A program made the position numbers and the translations under genes. From Lachnospiraceae bacterium (lineage in GTDB: Bacteria; Bacillota; Clostridia; Lachnospirales; Lachnospiraceae), in the NCBI GenBank assembly GCA_030531165.1, contig JAUNOI010000007.1, positions 17,654 through 54,381 on the forward strand: a DNA stretch of 36,728 nucleotides, read 5' to 3'. Shown here in pieces: positions 1-9,400 of the stretch (position 1 is the first letter of the stretch; every line of letters starts with the position of its first letter). Under the pieces are notes generated by a model, which saw only the letters and a program-made list of their open reading frames with translations, made no database searches and had not been told where the DNA came from.

Positions 1-202
1 CTCTGTTAAAATTTAAAAGTAGATCATCACAGGCACTGATGATGGAATCAGCAGTTTTTGCATTTATCTCTTTTGTAGATTTTAGTGCTCTGGCAGCATT
101 CTTTTTTATCGTAATCATAGCCCGGATCAGAGATTCCGGTACTTTTTGATGATTAACGGGGAAATTATCGACTGATTGTTTTGTTTCATTTCCATATATC
201 AT
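1..202 (-). CDS. aspA: Aspartate ammonia-lyase-like protein, N-terminal part (partial)
   Basis: The reading frame starts at an ATG at 202 behind GGAGTGA and runs off the left edge, so only 67 residues are visible. They begin MIYGNETKQSVDNFP, then show LIRAMITIKKNAARA and IISACDDLL. This matches the start of the fumarase/aspartase superfamily, where YG-x-x-T, ENFPI and the VKKAAA and AACDE helices occur in the same order. The family interconverts aspartate with fumarate plus ammonia in the cytoplasm. The protein begins closer to the YGxxT motif than E. coli AspA does, so the N-terminus is short. It diverges from hydF. Aspartase-like genes are known neighbours of hydrogenase maturase genes in several anaerobes, which supports the call. 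The catalytic loop lies outside the window. Confidence 0.7.
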   Translation of the reverse strand, partial: MIYGNETKQSVDNFPVNHQKVPESLIRAMITIKKNAARALKSTKEINAKTADSIISACDDLLLNFNR

Positions 203-227
203 AATTATCACTCCATTTCTTATACCT

Positions 228-256
228 AGTATATACGAAAATGAAAAAACATACAA
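228..256 (-). promoter_or_regulatory. Promoter of the aspA-like gene
   Basis: On the minus strand, -35 TTGTAT (256-251) and -10 TATACT (233-228) are separated by 17 bases, about 25 bases ahead of the start codon. This is a good sigma-A-type match. Confidence 0.55.
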
Positions 257-269
257 ATTATGAAATTTG

Positions 270-278
270 TGGTATAAT
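270..278 (+). promoter_or_regulatory. Extended -10 promoter for hydF operon
   Basis: TGG followed by a perfect TATAAT gives an extended -10 element. No good -35 is visible at the right distance. The start site would be near 285, giving an untranslated leader of about 180 bases before hydF. I see no conserved RNA structure in that leader. Confidence 0.45.
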
Positions 279-464
279 GGGCCTGGCGGCAGATTCTCGC
301 TTATACGTGAATGGCAAGGGAAGATGTTGATGTTGGGATGGTATAAGGAAGAGAAACTGTGGAATATACATGAATTTATCTATAGCAACAGGATGGGCAA
401 CAACCGAACTGGTTGTTAGGTATATAAACCATATTGATATTGTAGTAGAAAGAAGGGATGTAAT

Positions 465-1685
465 ATGAGTATGAATCAGACTCCAAGAGGAGAACGCACC
501 CATATTGCTTTATTTGGAAAGAGAAATGCAGGAAAGTCCAGTGTAATTAATGCACTGACCGATCAGGATCTTGCGATTGTATCGGAAGTAAAAGGTACAA
601 CGACGGATCCCGTATATAAAGCAATGGAGTTATTACCGCTTGGTCCGATCGTCCTGATCGATACTCCGGGATTGGATGATGAAGGAGAATTAGGACAAAA
701 GCGCGTGGAAAAGACTTTGGAAGTGCTGGCGAAGACGGATATCGCGATGATCATTGTGGACAGCACGATTGGCATCGGCAAGTTTGAACTTGAATTGCTG
801 AAAAAGATTCAGGAGCGTAAACTGCCATATGTCGTTGTATATAATAAAAAGGATCTCTGCGATCTGACCGAGCAGATCGATATGACACACAGTATCTGTG
901 TCAGCGCAGAAACCAAAGAAGGCATTGAAGCGTTAAAGGAGCATTTGGGAAGACTGCTTCCGGAAGAACAGGAGAAGTTACAGATCGTTGGTGATCTGAT
1001 TGAACCATCTGATTTTGTTGTATTAGTCGTGCCGATCGATAAAGCGGCACCAAAAGGGCGTCTGATTCTGCCGCAGCAGCAGACGATTCGTGATATACTG
1101 GAATCAGATGCGACAGCGATTGTTGTAAAAGAACATGAACTTCGGGATACGCTGATGAATTTAGGGAAAAAACCTAAGATGGTGATTACAGATTCACAGG
1201 TCTTTTCAAAAGTAGCAGCGGATACACCAAAAGATATCCTGCTTACTTCATTTTCGATTCTTTTTGCGCGATTTAAGGGTGATCTGGAAGAAGAGATCAG
1301 GGGTGTAAAGGCATTAGACTCTCTGGAGGATGGAGCGAAAATATTGATTGCAGAAGGGTGTACACATCATAGGCAGTGTGATGACATTGGTACTGTGAAG
1401 ATTCCAAGGTGGCTTTCCCAGTATACCGGAAAGAAATTTCAATACGATACGTGCAGCGGCAATTCGTTTCCGCAGAACTTGACAGAATATAATTTGGTCA
1501 TTCACTGCGGAGGATGTACGTTGAATCGAAAAGAAATGAAAAACAGAATTTCTCATATAAAGGCCGCTGGGGTTCCGGTTGTAAATTATGGAATATTGAT
1601 TGCTGCTATTCAGGGAATTCTAAAAAGAAGTATTGAGCCGTTTCCGTTGGCATCGATGATTCTCGATGAGGATGACGAATGTTAG
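465..1685 (+). CDS. hydF: [FeFe]-hydrogenase H-cluster maturation GTPase HydF
   Basis: HydF is the scaffold GTPase on which the 2Fe subcluster of [FeFe]-hydrogenase is assembled from the products of HydE and HydG, then handed to the apo-hydrogenase. The 406-residue length is normal. The N-terminal GTPase domain shows the P-loop GKRNAGKSS (18-26), a TT switch motif, DTPG and the NKKD specificity motif. The C-terminal cluster-binding domain carries C299-T-H301 and H347-C348-G-G-C351, the CxH...HCxxC signature that ligates the [4Fe-4S] cluster. The start has AGAAGGGA upstream. The last codons overlap the next gene by 7 bases, and a divergent aspA-like gene lies upstream. HydE and HydG are not in the window. 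Confidence 0.95.
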   Translation: MSMNQTPRGERTHIALFGKRNAGKSSVINALTDQDLAIVSEVKGTTTDPVYKAMELLPLGPIVLIDTPGLDDEGELGQKRVEKTLEVLAKTDIAMIIVDSTIGIGKFELELLKKIQERKLPYVVVYNKKDLCDLTEQIDMTHSICVSAETKEGIEALKEHLGRLLPEEQEKLQIVGDLIEPSDFVVLVVPIDKAAPKGRLILPQQQTIRDILESDATAIVVKEHELRDTLMNLGKKPKMVITDSQVFSKVAADTPKDILLTSFSILFARFKGDLEEEIRGVKALDSLEDGAKILIAEGCTHHRQCDDIGTVKIPRWLSQYTGKKFQYDTCSGNSFPQNLTEYNLVIHCGGCTLNRKEMKNRISHIKAAGVPVVNYGILIAAIQGILKRSIEPFPLASMILDEDDEC

Positions 1686-3517
1686 AAGGGATGAATGAAG
1701 CACAGCGAAAGGCTGTTATGCATTTTCGAGGACCGATGATGGTACTCGCAGGGCCCGGAAGTGGTAAGACGACCGTTATAACAGAGCGCACAAGGTATCT
1801 GATCGAAGAGTACCATGTACCACCGTCGAATATTCTGGTCATTACGTTTACAAAAGCAGCGGCGAATGAAATGAAAGAGCGGTTTCAGAAGTTGAGCGGC
1901 AATCATACACAGTCGGTTTCTTTTGGAACATTTCACGCGGTGTTTTTTGCGATTTTGCGCCATGCCTATGGGTATCGATATGAACATATTATTACAGAAG
2001 AACAAAAACGACAGATGATACAGGAAGTACTTCATGAAGAGCATGTAGAGATGGCAGATGAACCGGAATTTGTATCCGCGATGATCGGTGAGATCAGTCT
2101 CGTGAAAGGCGAGATGATACAATTGGAGAATTATTACAGTTCTCAGTGCAGCAATGAGGTTTTTCAGGAAATCTACCGTGGATATGAAAGAAAACTTAGA
2201 GCAAATCGAAAAATCGATTTTGATGACATGCTTGTCTTTACCTATGAGCTCTTTCGGGAAAGAAAAGATATTCTCGCCTTGTGGCAGGAAAAATTCAAAT
2301 ATATCCTGATCGATGAATTTCAGGATATTAATCTTGTACAGTATAAGATTATACGGATGCTTGCAGCGCCGGATCAGAATTTATTTATTGTTGGAGATGA
2401 TGATCAGTCAATTTATCGTTTTCGTGGCGCAAAGCCGGATATTATGCTTGGATTTCAAAAGGATTTTCCAGATGCAAAAAGGGTCTTACTAAATAAGAAT
2501 TACCGTTGTTCCAAAGAGATCCTGGGTGAAGCCGGGAAAGTGATCAGTCAGAATGAAAAGCGCTTTCCTAAAAAACTGGAGGCATGCCTGGGCAGCCGGT
2601 ATCCGGTCCATTATGTGGAATGCAGGAATCAATTTGAAGAAAACAAAATCATCGTGGACCATATCCGGCGATTTCAAGATACAGGTAAAAAGCTAGGGGA
2701 ATGCGCAATTTTATTCCGGACTAATATTCAACCGAGGCTATTGATCGGCAAACTGATGGAATATAATATTCCATTTGTGATGAAAGATGGATTTCCTAAT
2801 TTATTTGAACATTGGATTGCCAGGGATCTGATTACTTATATAGAGGTTGCGAGGGGCAATCGGGAGCGAAAGAAAATTTTAACGATCATTAACCGACCGA
2901 ACCGGTATGTTGGCAGGGATTATTTGACGGAGAATCCGGTTTCTTTTTCAGAATTAAAGCTTTTGTATTCGGAGATGAACTGGATGGAGGAACGGATTGA
3001 ACAATTGGAATCTGATCTCCAGATGATTCAGAAGATGACACCGTATGCAGCAATTGTTTATATCCGGAAAGCGGTCGGATATGATGATTATTTGACAGAA
3101 TATGCAAATATGCGTAAAATGAACACCGAAGAATTGAAAGAAATTGCAGACGAGATCCAGGAAAGTGCAAAAGGATATCAGACATTTGAAGAATGGGTCC
3201 ATTATATTGAAGAATTTTCCGAAGAATTGTCGAAGCAGAGGCAGAAAAAGCAAGAAGAGCAGGTGGATGCAGTGATGCTTTCGACGATGCATGGGTCAAA
3301 GGGGCTCGAATACGATACAGTATTTATTATGGATGTAGTCGAAGAACTGATTCCTTATAAAAAGGCGGTTAAGTCCGCAGATATTGCAGAGGAGTGCCGG
3401 ATGCTCTATGTGGCGATGACAAGGGCGAAGAATCATCTGTATCTTATGATTCCGGAAGAGCATAATAATAAAAAATGCGCTGTTTCCAGGTTTTTGTCTT
3501 ATCGATATAGAAAATGA
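1679..3517 (+). CDS. UvrD/Rep family ATP-dependent DNA helicase (superfamily 1)
   Basis: This is a 3'-5' type superfamily 1 helicase, likely acting in repair or replication restart. It opens with the Q-motif region NEAQRKAV. Motif I is GPGSGKTT with K30, motif II is DEFQD, motif III is GDDDQSIYRFRGA, motif V is TMHGSKGLEYD and motif VI is EECRMLYVAMTRAK. All catalytic motifs look intact. At 612 residues it is roughly 100 shorter than PcrA/UvrD; the shortening seems to fall in the 2B region between the end of motif IV and motif V, and in the C-terminal tail. The ATG overlaps the hydF stop, with GAGGA 7 bases upstream, so translational coupling is likely. Which paralogue it is (PcrA or a smaller UvrD-like protein) cannot be decided here. 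Confidence 0.9.
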   Translation: MLEGMNEAQRKAVMHFRGPMMVLAGPGSGKTTVITERTRYLIEEYHVPPSNILVITFTKAAANEMKERFQKLSGNHTQSVSFGTFHAVFFAILRHAYGYRYEHIITEEQKRQMIQEVLHEEHVEMADEPEFVSAMIGEISLVKGEMIQLENYYSSQCSNEVFQEIYRGYERKLRANRKIDFDDMLVFTYELFRERKDILALWQEKFKYILIDEFQDINLVQYKIIRMLAAPDQNLFIVGDDDQSIYRFRGAKPDIMLGFQKDFPDAKRVLLNKNYRCSKEILGEAGKVISQNEKRFPKKLEACLGSRYPVHYVECRNQFEENKIIVDHIRRFQDTGKKLGECAILFRTNIQPRLLIGKLMEYNIPFVMKDGFPNLFEHWIARDLITYIEVARGNRERKKILTIINRPNRYVGRDYLTENPVSFSELKLLYSEMNWMEERIEQLESDLQMIQKMTPYAAIVYIRKAVGYDDYLTEYANMRKMNTEELKEIADEIQESAKGYQTFEEWVHYIEEFSEELSKQRQKKQEEQVDAVMLSTMHGSKGLEYDTVFIMDVVEELIPYKKAVKSADIAEECRMLYVAMTRAKNHLYLMIPEEHNNKKCAVSRFLSYRYRK

Positions 3518-3531
3518 CAGAGGTGATATGC

Positions 3532-4005
3532 ATGAAGATAGTCAAAAGGAGAGATGGAAGTGCTGTACAGATTATAACAGAAGCAGTCTATCAGGAACAG
3601 AATCAGATTATGGTAGTCTATCAGGAATTGAAAGATCCATTTTCAATTTTTGCTTTGGAACAAGAGAAATTTTGGCATATGATGGATGGTATGGATGCAG
3701 GTTATCCGCACAGCGGGGAAGAGACTGCTGTTTTCGAAGGGCGATCAGAAAATGACAACGGAGTGATGGATGAACAAGCGGAAGAGAAAAGGCATGCATC
3801 ACTGATTGAGGAGTTTTTAGATGCAGAAACTTATCATAAAAAGATTGAGATACTGGAGGGGCAGGAGGAGCAGATTCCAGAAGAAACAATGGAATTACTT
3901 GCTTTAACTTTGGATGTTGTCCTGGAGGGAAATACCATGGAGACAAAATATTATTCTCTGATGCAGGTCCTGAGGACAAGAGCAAGATTTGAAGTAGAGA
4001 GATAA
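3532..4005 (+). CDS. Hypothetical protein with a DUF1653-like N-terminal stretch
   Basis: I chose the ATG at 3532 because AGAGGTGA lies five bases before it. An in-frame ATG at 3514, overlapping the helicase stop, has no ribosome binding site. The 157-residue product begins MKIVKRRDG. Its early part (IMVVYQELKDPFSIFALEQEKFW) resembles the short DUF1653 fold, in which a conserved VVYQ strand is followed by an aromatic-rich stretch. The middle (about 60-85) is acidic and low in complexity. The C-terminal half is helical, with LIEEFLDAETYHKKIEIL and a helix ending at LRTRARFEVER. It is the last gene of the hydF-helicase operon and has no recognised function. Confidence 0.75.
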   Translation: MKIVKRRDGSAVQIITEAVYQEQNQIMVVYQELKDPFSIFALEQEKFWHMMDGMDAGYPHSGEETAVFEGRSENDNGVMDEQAEEKRHASLIEEFLDAETYHKKIEILEGQEEQIPEETMELLALTLDVVLEGNTMETKYYSLMQVLRTRARFEVER

Positions 4006-4006
4006 A

Positions 4007-4036
4007 AAGAACCGGCAGATTATTCTGTCGGTTCTT
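4007..4036. terminator. Shared terminator between convergent genes
   Basis: A 13-bp stem (4007-4019 with 4024-4036, one G-U pair) closes a 4-base loop. On the minus strand the stem is followed by TTTTATC. The hairpin includes the stop codon of the minus-strand DUF1292 gene and lies just after the plus-strand hypothetical gene, so it probably serves both. Confidence 0.75.
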
Positions 4037-4352
4037 CGTCCATCATCTCATCAATGACATTATAAAATGCCTGTGCTGCAGCATCATATTCTTCGTCAGA
4101 TTCGATATTGTCTAAAAGAAGTTCGCCGCTTTCATCTTCCGCATAACGGTAGAGCAGTACATCGCTTTCTTCTTCATCTTCAAGTTCTTCACTGATTGGA
4201 AGAAGGGCGATATATTCCTGTTCGCTTTCCTGGGCAGGAAATACGGCGATTATGACACATTCCATCTCTGTATCATCATCTAATACTAAATGAATCACTG
4301 CTTCATTGCCCTGAAGATTATCATCTTCTTCATAAATAGGAGAAAAATCCAT
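4020..4352 (-). CDS. DUF1292 domain protein
   Basis: This is a 110-residue, very acidic protein. The order of segments (EAVIHLVLDDDTEMECVIIAVF, EYIALLPI, then an acidic loop, VLLYRYAEDESGE, and a helix with EYDAAAQAFYNVIDE) is typical of DUF1292, a small beta-sheet family common in Firmicutes with no firm function. The start codon has GAGGTG six bases upstream. It is transcribed alone from its own promoter, divergent from the M14-like pair and convergent with the helicase operon. Confidence 0.88.
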   Translation of the reverse strand: MDFSPIYEEDDNLQGNEAVIHLVLDDDTEMECVIIAVFPAQESEQEYIALLPISEELEDEEESDVLLYRYAEDESGELLLDNIESDEEYDAAAQAFYNVIDEMMDEEPTE

Positions 4353-4389
4353 TATAACACCTCATATTCTTAAATTTTCTTTTTGTTTT

Positions 4390-4418
4390 ACTATACTAGA
4401 ATTGATATTAAAATTCAA
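4390..4418 (-). promoter_or_regulatory. Promoter of the DUF1292 gene
   Basis: On the minus strand, -35 TTGAAT (4418-4413), 17-base spacer, -10 TATAGT (4395-4390). Confidence 0.6.
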
Positions 4419-4422
4419 GCCG

Positions 4423-4451
4423 TTGAAATTTATTACAATGTTGGATATAAT
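4423..4451 (+). promoter_or_regulatory. Promoter of the M14-like gene pair
   Basis: -35 TTGAAA (4423-4428), 17-base spacer, perfect -10 TATAAT (4446-4451), about 34 bases before the first M14-like start codon. It lies directly beside the divergent DUF1292 promoter. Confidence 0.7.
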
Positions 4452-4491
4452 AAAAAATATAGATTTTTAAATAAAGGATGCATGATAGAAG

Positions 4492-5436
4492 ATGATAGAA
4501 ACCATTGTTTCCGTACAATTGCCAATTAAAGAAGAATTAACGATTAAGAAAAACCGCCTGACTCCGAATGAGATAAGTGGATGTGAGAAAAGAATCTGTA
4601 TTGTCTCCGGTCTCTATGGAGATGAACTGGGCGGTCAATATATTTGTGGGGAAGTGATTCGAAGAATCAAAGAAAATTATGAGCATTTACATGGAATCGT
4701 TGATGTCTATCCGACGATCAACTCTCTCGGCCTGGATGCGCGAAGCCGTGAGATACCGATGTTTGATCTGGATTATAATACAGTATTTCCAGGTTCTCTT
4801 GATGGAGATCTTCCGGAATATACGGCAGCAAAACTGATCGAGGATATGAGAGGTGCCGATTTTTGTATAGATGTACATTCCAGCAATGTTTTTTTAAAAG
4901 AACTTCCGCAGATTCGTGTAAATGATGATGTTTCGGAAGATACCCTGGAACTTTGCAGGTGCCTGAATATGGATTTGATCTGGATCCATCCGTCTACGAC
5001 GGTGGATGAGGGGAGCCTTGCACATGCTTTAAATGAGATCGGTGTACCGACGATTGTCACCGAATCAGGCACGGCTTTTCGTATCAAATACAATTATTGC
5101 GAACAGGTTATCGATGGCATCTTTTGTCTTATGAACAAACTTGGCATTTGGACCGGAGATGTGATTGAACCCCGGAAAGCATTTGTTGTGCATGATGATG
5201 AAATTACATATCTGAACTGCGAATCCAGCGGATTATTTGTGACTCATTGCCATTTATATCAGAAAGTAAAAAAGGGAGATGTGATCGGAATTATTACAAA
5301 ACCGATCTTTGGTTCTGTTGAAGAAGAGATTATTGCCCCTGTTGATGGATTCATTGTCACGCTGAGGGAGCATCCGGGAGTCAGTGAAGGCACTTTAGTT
5401 GCAAGGATATTTGGAAATCAGGAGGAAGGGATATGA
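4492..5436 (+). CDS. M14/AstE-AspA family protein A, zinc ligand altered
   Basis: The 314 residues match the succinylglutamate desuccinylase/aspartoacylase branch of the M14 zinc carboxypeptidases: a hydrolase core, then a C-terminal beta domain (about 225-310, ending near APVDGFIVTLREHPG) that usually caps the active site. In active members the first two zinc ligands are in H-G-N/D-E. Here the segment is SGLYGDE, with Tyr42 in place of the His. The third ligand is kept (DVHSS, His129). The substrate-binding D-x-N-R-x-FPG motif reads DLDYNTVFPG, so its Arg is also missing. Ordinary peptidase or desuccinylase activity is doubtful. The stop overlaps the next gene by 4 bases. AGAAG abuts the ATG and an AAGGA lies further upstream; no better in-frame start exists. 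Confidence 0.82.
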   Translation: MIETIVSVQLPIKEELTIKKNRLTPNEISGCEKRICIVSGLYGDELGGQYICGEVIRRIKENYEHLHGIVDVYPTINSLGLDARSREIPMFDLDYNTVFPGSLDGDLPEYTAAKLIEDMRGADFCIDVHSSNVFLKELPQIRVNDDVSEDTLELCRCLNMDLIWIHPSTTVDEGSLAHALNEIGVPTIVTESGTAFRIKYNYCEQVIDGIFCLMNKLGIWTGDVIEPRKAFVVHDDEITYLNCESSGLFVTHCHLYQKVKKGDVIGIITKPIFGSVEEEIIAPVDGFIVTLREHPGVSEGTLVARIFGNQEEGI

Positions 5437-6383
5437 AAAAAGAGATCATCTATTCTATGGATTCCGGATTTCGGGAAGAGTTTCAGGTCGTCGGCTATCG
5501 ATTTGGTGGAAAAGAAGCAGGGATCGAAGAGAAAGCGGCGTGTATTGTCGGTTCTATGCGTGGAAATGAATATCAGCAGTTGTATATCTGCGCCATGCTG
5601 ATGAATCGTTTGGCTGAACTGGAAGAGAAAGGTGCGATTGTGGGGAATAATCAGATTTTGATTATTCCATCTTTGAATAATGTATCGATGAATGTAGAAA
5701 AACGTTTTTGGACATCGGATAATACAGATATTAACCGACAGTTTCCGGGTAATGAACAGGGAGAACCTACAAGCCGGATCGCAGCAGCTGTGATGAAAGC
5801 GGTGGAGGGGTATCGTTATGGAATCCAGTTTGCATCTTTTTATAAGGATGGAGAATTTATCTCCCATGTCAGAATGCCCGAAACGGGAAAAGAAAGCACG
5901 AGCCTTGCCAATTTATTTGGGCTTCCGTATGTAATGGTAGCGAAGCAGCGTTCTTTTGATTCCAAGACACTCAATTATAACTGGCAGATTCGCGGTACAG
6001 AGGCATTTTCGCTTTATACGAGCAATACTGAAAAGGTCGATGAGGCGCAGGCAAGGCAGGCTGTTTCGGCAGTATTGCGTTTTTTGACCAGAATGGGGAT
6101 ATTGCGGTATAATTGTCATAACGGCTATATTGCGAGCATTCTGGAAGAGAATGAACTGGTAAATATAAAGTCATCAAGTGCCGGATTTTTTCGCAAATTG
6201 GTCCATATTAATGATGAGGTTAAGCGTGGAGATGTACTTGCAGAAATTATTGACCCGTACCTTGGAAATACGATTTCAGAGATCCATGCACCAGTAGATG
6301 GAATTTTGTTTTATTCCAGTCGGAAACCGATTATTTTACAGAATTCAATTGCATTTCAGATTATTAAGAAATTGCATGAATAA
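5433..6383 (+). CDS. M14/AstE-AspA family protein B, zinc ligands lost
   Basis: This 316-residue paralogue overlaps the preceding gene by 4 bases (ATGA) and has GGAGGAAGGG upstream, so the two are surely co-translated. It has the same architecture and a C-terminal beta domain (HAPVDGILFYSS). The metal motif reads SMRGNE, with Arg43 where the His should be and Glu46 kept. The position equivalent to the third His is Ala134 (QFASFY). The substrate motif DINRQFPG is intact. So protein B keeps the Asn-Arg pair but has lost two zinc ligands, the reverse of protein A, which keeps one His but lost the Asn-Arg. A pseudoenzyme, a binding protein or a heteromeric enzyme with A are all possible. Confidence 0.82.
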   Translation: MKKEIIYSMDSGFREEFQVVGYRFGGKEAGIEEKAACIVGSMRGNEYQQLYICAMLMNRLAELEEKGAIVGNNQILIIPSLNNVSMNVEKRFWTSDNTDINRQFPGNEQGEPTSRIAAAVMKAVEGYRYGIQFASFYKDGEFISHVRMPETGKESTSLANLFGLPYVMVAKQRSFDSKTLNYNWQIRGTEAFSLYTSNTEKVDEAQARQAVSAVLRFLTRMGILRYNCHNGYIASILEENELVNIKSSSAGFFRKLVHINDEVKRGDVLAEIIDPYLGNTISEIHAPVDGILFYSSRKPIILQNSIAFQIIKKLHE

Positions 6384-6400
6384 ATATAATATGTTAATAT
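6372..6400 (+). promoter_or_regulatory. Probable purL promoter
   Basis: -35 TTGCAT (6372-6377), 17-base spacer, -10 TAATAT (6395-6400). It overlaps the end of the M14-like gene and leaves a leader of under 30 bases, too short for a purine riboswitch. Confidence 0.5.
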
Positions 6401-6433
6401 GTTACTGACAATGGACAAGAGATGGAGGTAACC

Positions 6434-9400
6434 ATGAGTAACGTTAAGAGAATTTATGTGGAGAAGAAAACTGCTTATGCGGTAAAAGCAAAAGAACTGT
6501 TAGAAGAAGTAAAGAATTATCTTCAGTTCGATATTACGGGCGTTCGTGTTTTGATTCGCTATGATATCGAGAATATTTCAGAGGATACATACCAGAAGTC
6601 CTTGAGAACTGTTTTCTCAGAAGCACCTGTTGATACATTGTATGAAGAGACATTTCCTGTATCGGATGGGGAACAGGTATTTTCTGTAGAATATTTACCG
6701 GGACAGTTTGACCAGAGAGCTGATTCTGCGGAACAGTGTGTCAAGTTATTAAATGAAGAAGAGGAGCCGATCATCCGTTCTGCAACAACCTATGTTATCG
6801 CAGGCGATCTAAATGCAGAACAGTTAGAAGCGATTAAGGGATTCTGCATCAACCCTGTTGATTCCAGGGAGACAGATGAGCAGAAACCGGATACTCTTAC
6901 AACAGAATTTGAAGATCCTTCTGATGTTATCATTTTTGACGGATTTTCTGAGATGGAAGAAAGCAAATTAAAAGAATTATATGATTCTTTAGGACTTGCG
7001 ATGACATTTAAGGATTTCCTGCATATTCAGAATTATTTTAAAAATGAAGAAAAACGCGATCCATCTATGACGGAAATTCGTGTATTGGATACTTATTGGT
7101 CTGATCACTGCCGCCATACAACTTTCCAGACGGAACTTACGGATGTTACCTTTGATGAAGGATACTATCAGGAGCCGATTAAAAAGGCATATGACCGCTA
7201 TTTAGCAGACTTTAAGGATCTTTATGCGAAGCGGGATGACAAGTTTGTCTGCCTGATGGATATGGCTTTAATGGGCATGAAGCGTTTAAAGAAAGACGGA
7301 CTTTTACAGGATATGGAAGAATCAGAAGAGATCAATGCCTGCAGTATCGTTGTTCCCGTTGAAATCGACGGTGAGACGGAAGAATGGCTGATCAGTTTTA
7401 AGAACGAGACGCATAATCATCCAACAGAGATCGAACCATTTGGAGGCGCTGCTACCTGTTTAGGAGGGGCGATTCGTGATCCGCTGTCAGGACGTTCTTA
7501 TGTATACCAGGCAATGCGTGTAACCGGTGCCGCTGATCCGACGGTTTCTTTGAATGATACATTGACAGGAAAACTTCCACAGAGAAAGATCGTAACCGGT
7601 GCTGCTCATGGTTATAGTTCTTATGGCAATCAGATCGGACTTGCGACAGGACTGGTAGATGAGATTTATCATCCAAACTATGTAGCTAAGCGTTTGGAGA
7701 TTGGAGCGGTTATGGGAGCTGCTCCTAGAAAAAATGTCATTCGTGAAACTTCCGATCCGGGAGATATCATTATCTTACTCGGTGGAAGAACCGGACGTGA
7801 CGGATGCGGCGGGGCAACCGGATCTTCCAAAGCACATACGGTTGAATCCATTGACACATGCGGTGCGGAAGTTCAAAAAGGTAATCCGCCTACAGAACGA
7901 AAGATTCAGCGTTTATTCAGAAGAGAAGAAGTCAGCCGTTTGATTAAAAAGTGTAACGACTTTGGTGCTGGAGGAGTGTCTGTTGCAATCGGAGAATTAG
8001 CAGACGGTCTTCGTGTTGATTTAGATAAGGTGCCTAAGAAGTATGCAGGATTAGATGGAACGGAACTGGCAATTTCCGAATCTCAGGAACGTATGGCAGT
8101 TGTCGTTGATCCAAAAGATGTTGATCAGTTCCTGGCATATTCTGCAGAGGAAAATCTGGAAGCGGTTGCAGTTGCAGTTGTTACAGAAGAGCCGCGATTA
8201 GTTTTAGAATGGCGTGGCAAAGAGATCGTTAATTTATCCAGAGCATTTTTGGATACAAACGGAGCTCATCAGGAGACAACGGCAAATGTTGAGATGCCTG
8301 ATCGTCAGGATGAATATTTTAGCAAATTGAATATCAAAAACAGCTTCCACGAAACTATGCTTGATACATTGAGTGACTTGAATGTATGTTCGAAAAAAGG
8401 CCTTGTAGAGATGTTTGACAGCTCAATCGGAGCGGGAACGGTTACGATGCCTTATGGTGGAAAATACCAGTTGACACCAATTCAGACGATGATCGGTAAA
8501 TTGCCGGTTCTAAAAGGAGAATCGGATACTGTTACAATGATGAGTTATGGATTTGATCCATATCTCTCTTCCTGGAGCCCATATCATGGAGCAGTTTACG
8601 CAGTTGTTCAGTCTGTAGCTAAGATCGTTGCATCAGGTGGAGATTATCATAAGATCAGATTTACGTTCCAGGAATATTTTAAGCGATTGGGCGAAGATAA
8701 GAACCGCTGGGGTCAGCCTGTTGCCGCGCTGCTTGGTTCTTATGCCGCACAGCTTGGATTTGGTCTTCCGTCTATCGGAGGTAAGGACAGTATGTCCGGT
8801 ACATTTAACGAAATTGATGTACCGCCTACATTAGTTTCTTTTGCAGTCGATGTTGCCAAGAGCGGAGATGTTATTACTCCGGAACTGAAAAAACGCGGCA
8901 ACAAACTTGTGCGCATCTGTATTCCAAAGGATAAATACGGTTTACCTGATTTTGAAGGAACAAAGAAGGTCTACGACAGAATTCAGGCATTGATCCGCAA
9001 AGGAAAAGTACAGTCTGCTTATGCAGTTGGTTACGGCGGAACTTTAGAAGCAGTTGCAAAGATGGCATTTGGTAATAAACTCGGTATTCGTTTTGATGAT
9101 GAAGTATGTATTCAGGATCTGCTGGAAAAGACATATGGTGCGATCATTCTTGAAATTGGTGCCCATGTAATTAACGAGCTGGGTATGCCGGCGTTATTGA
9201 TTGGTTCTGTTACAACAGCACCGGAATTTGTCTTTGCAAATGAAAAGGTAACGATGGATGAAGCATTAAAAGCATGGACGGGTCGCCTGGAGGGGGTATA
9301 TCCTACTAAGACATCCGATGAACAAAAAGAGCTGTTTACACAGCTTTATACGACAGGCAAGCTTTATGTTGCCAAGCATAAAGTTGCAAAACCAAAAGTA

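Noticed and set aside
324..419. A 31-codon frame (MLMLGWYKEEKLW...) ahead of hydF
   Set aside because: It has a too-close ribosome binding site and no recognisable pattern such as a leader peptide run; it sits in the hydF leader by chance.
2889..3299. Two overlapping minus-strand frames of 112 and 136 codons
   Set aside because: Both lie opposite intact helicase motifs and show no protein-like features.
6384..6433. A purine riboswitch before purL
   Set aside because: The gap is only 50 bases, with no conserved core and no terminator.
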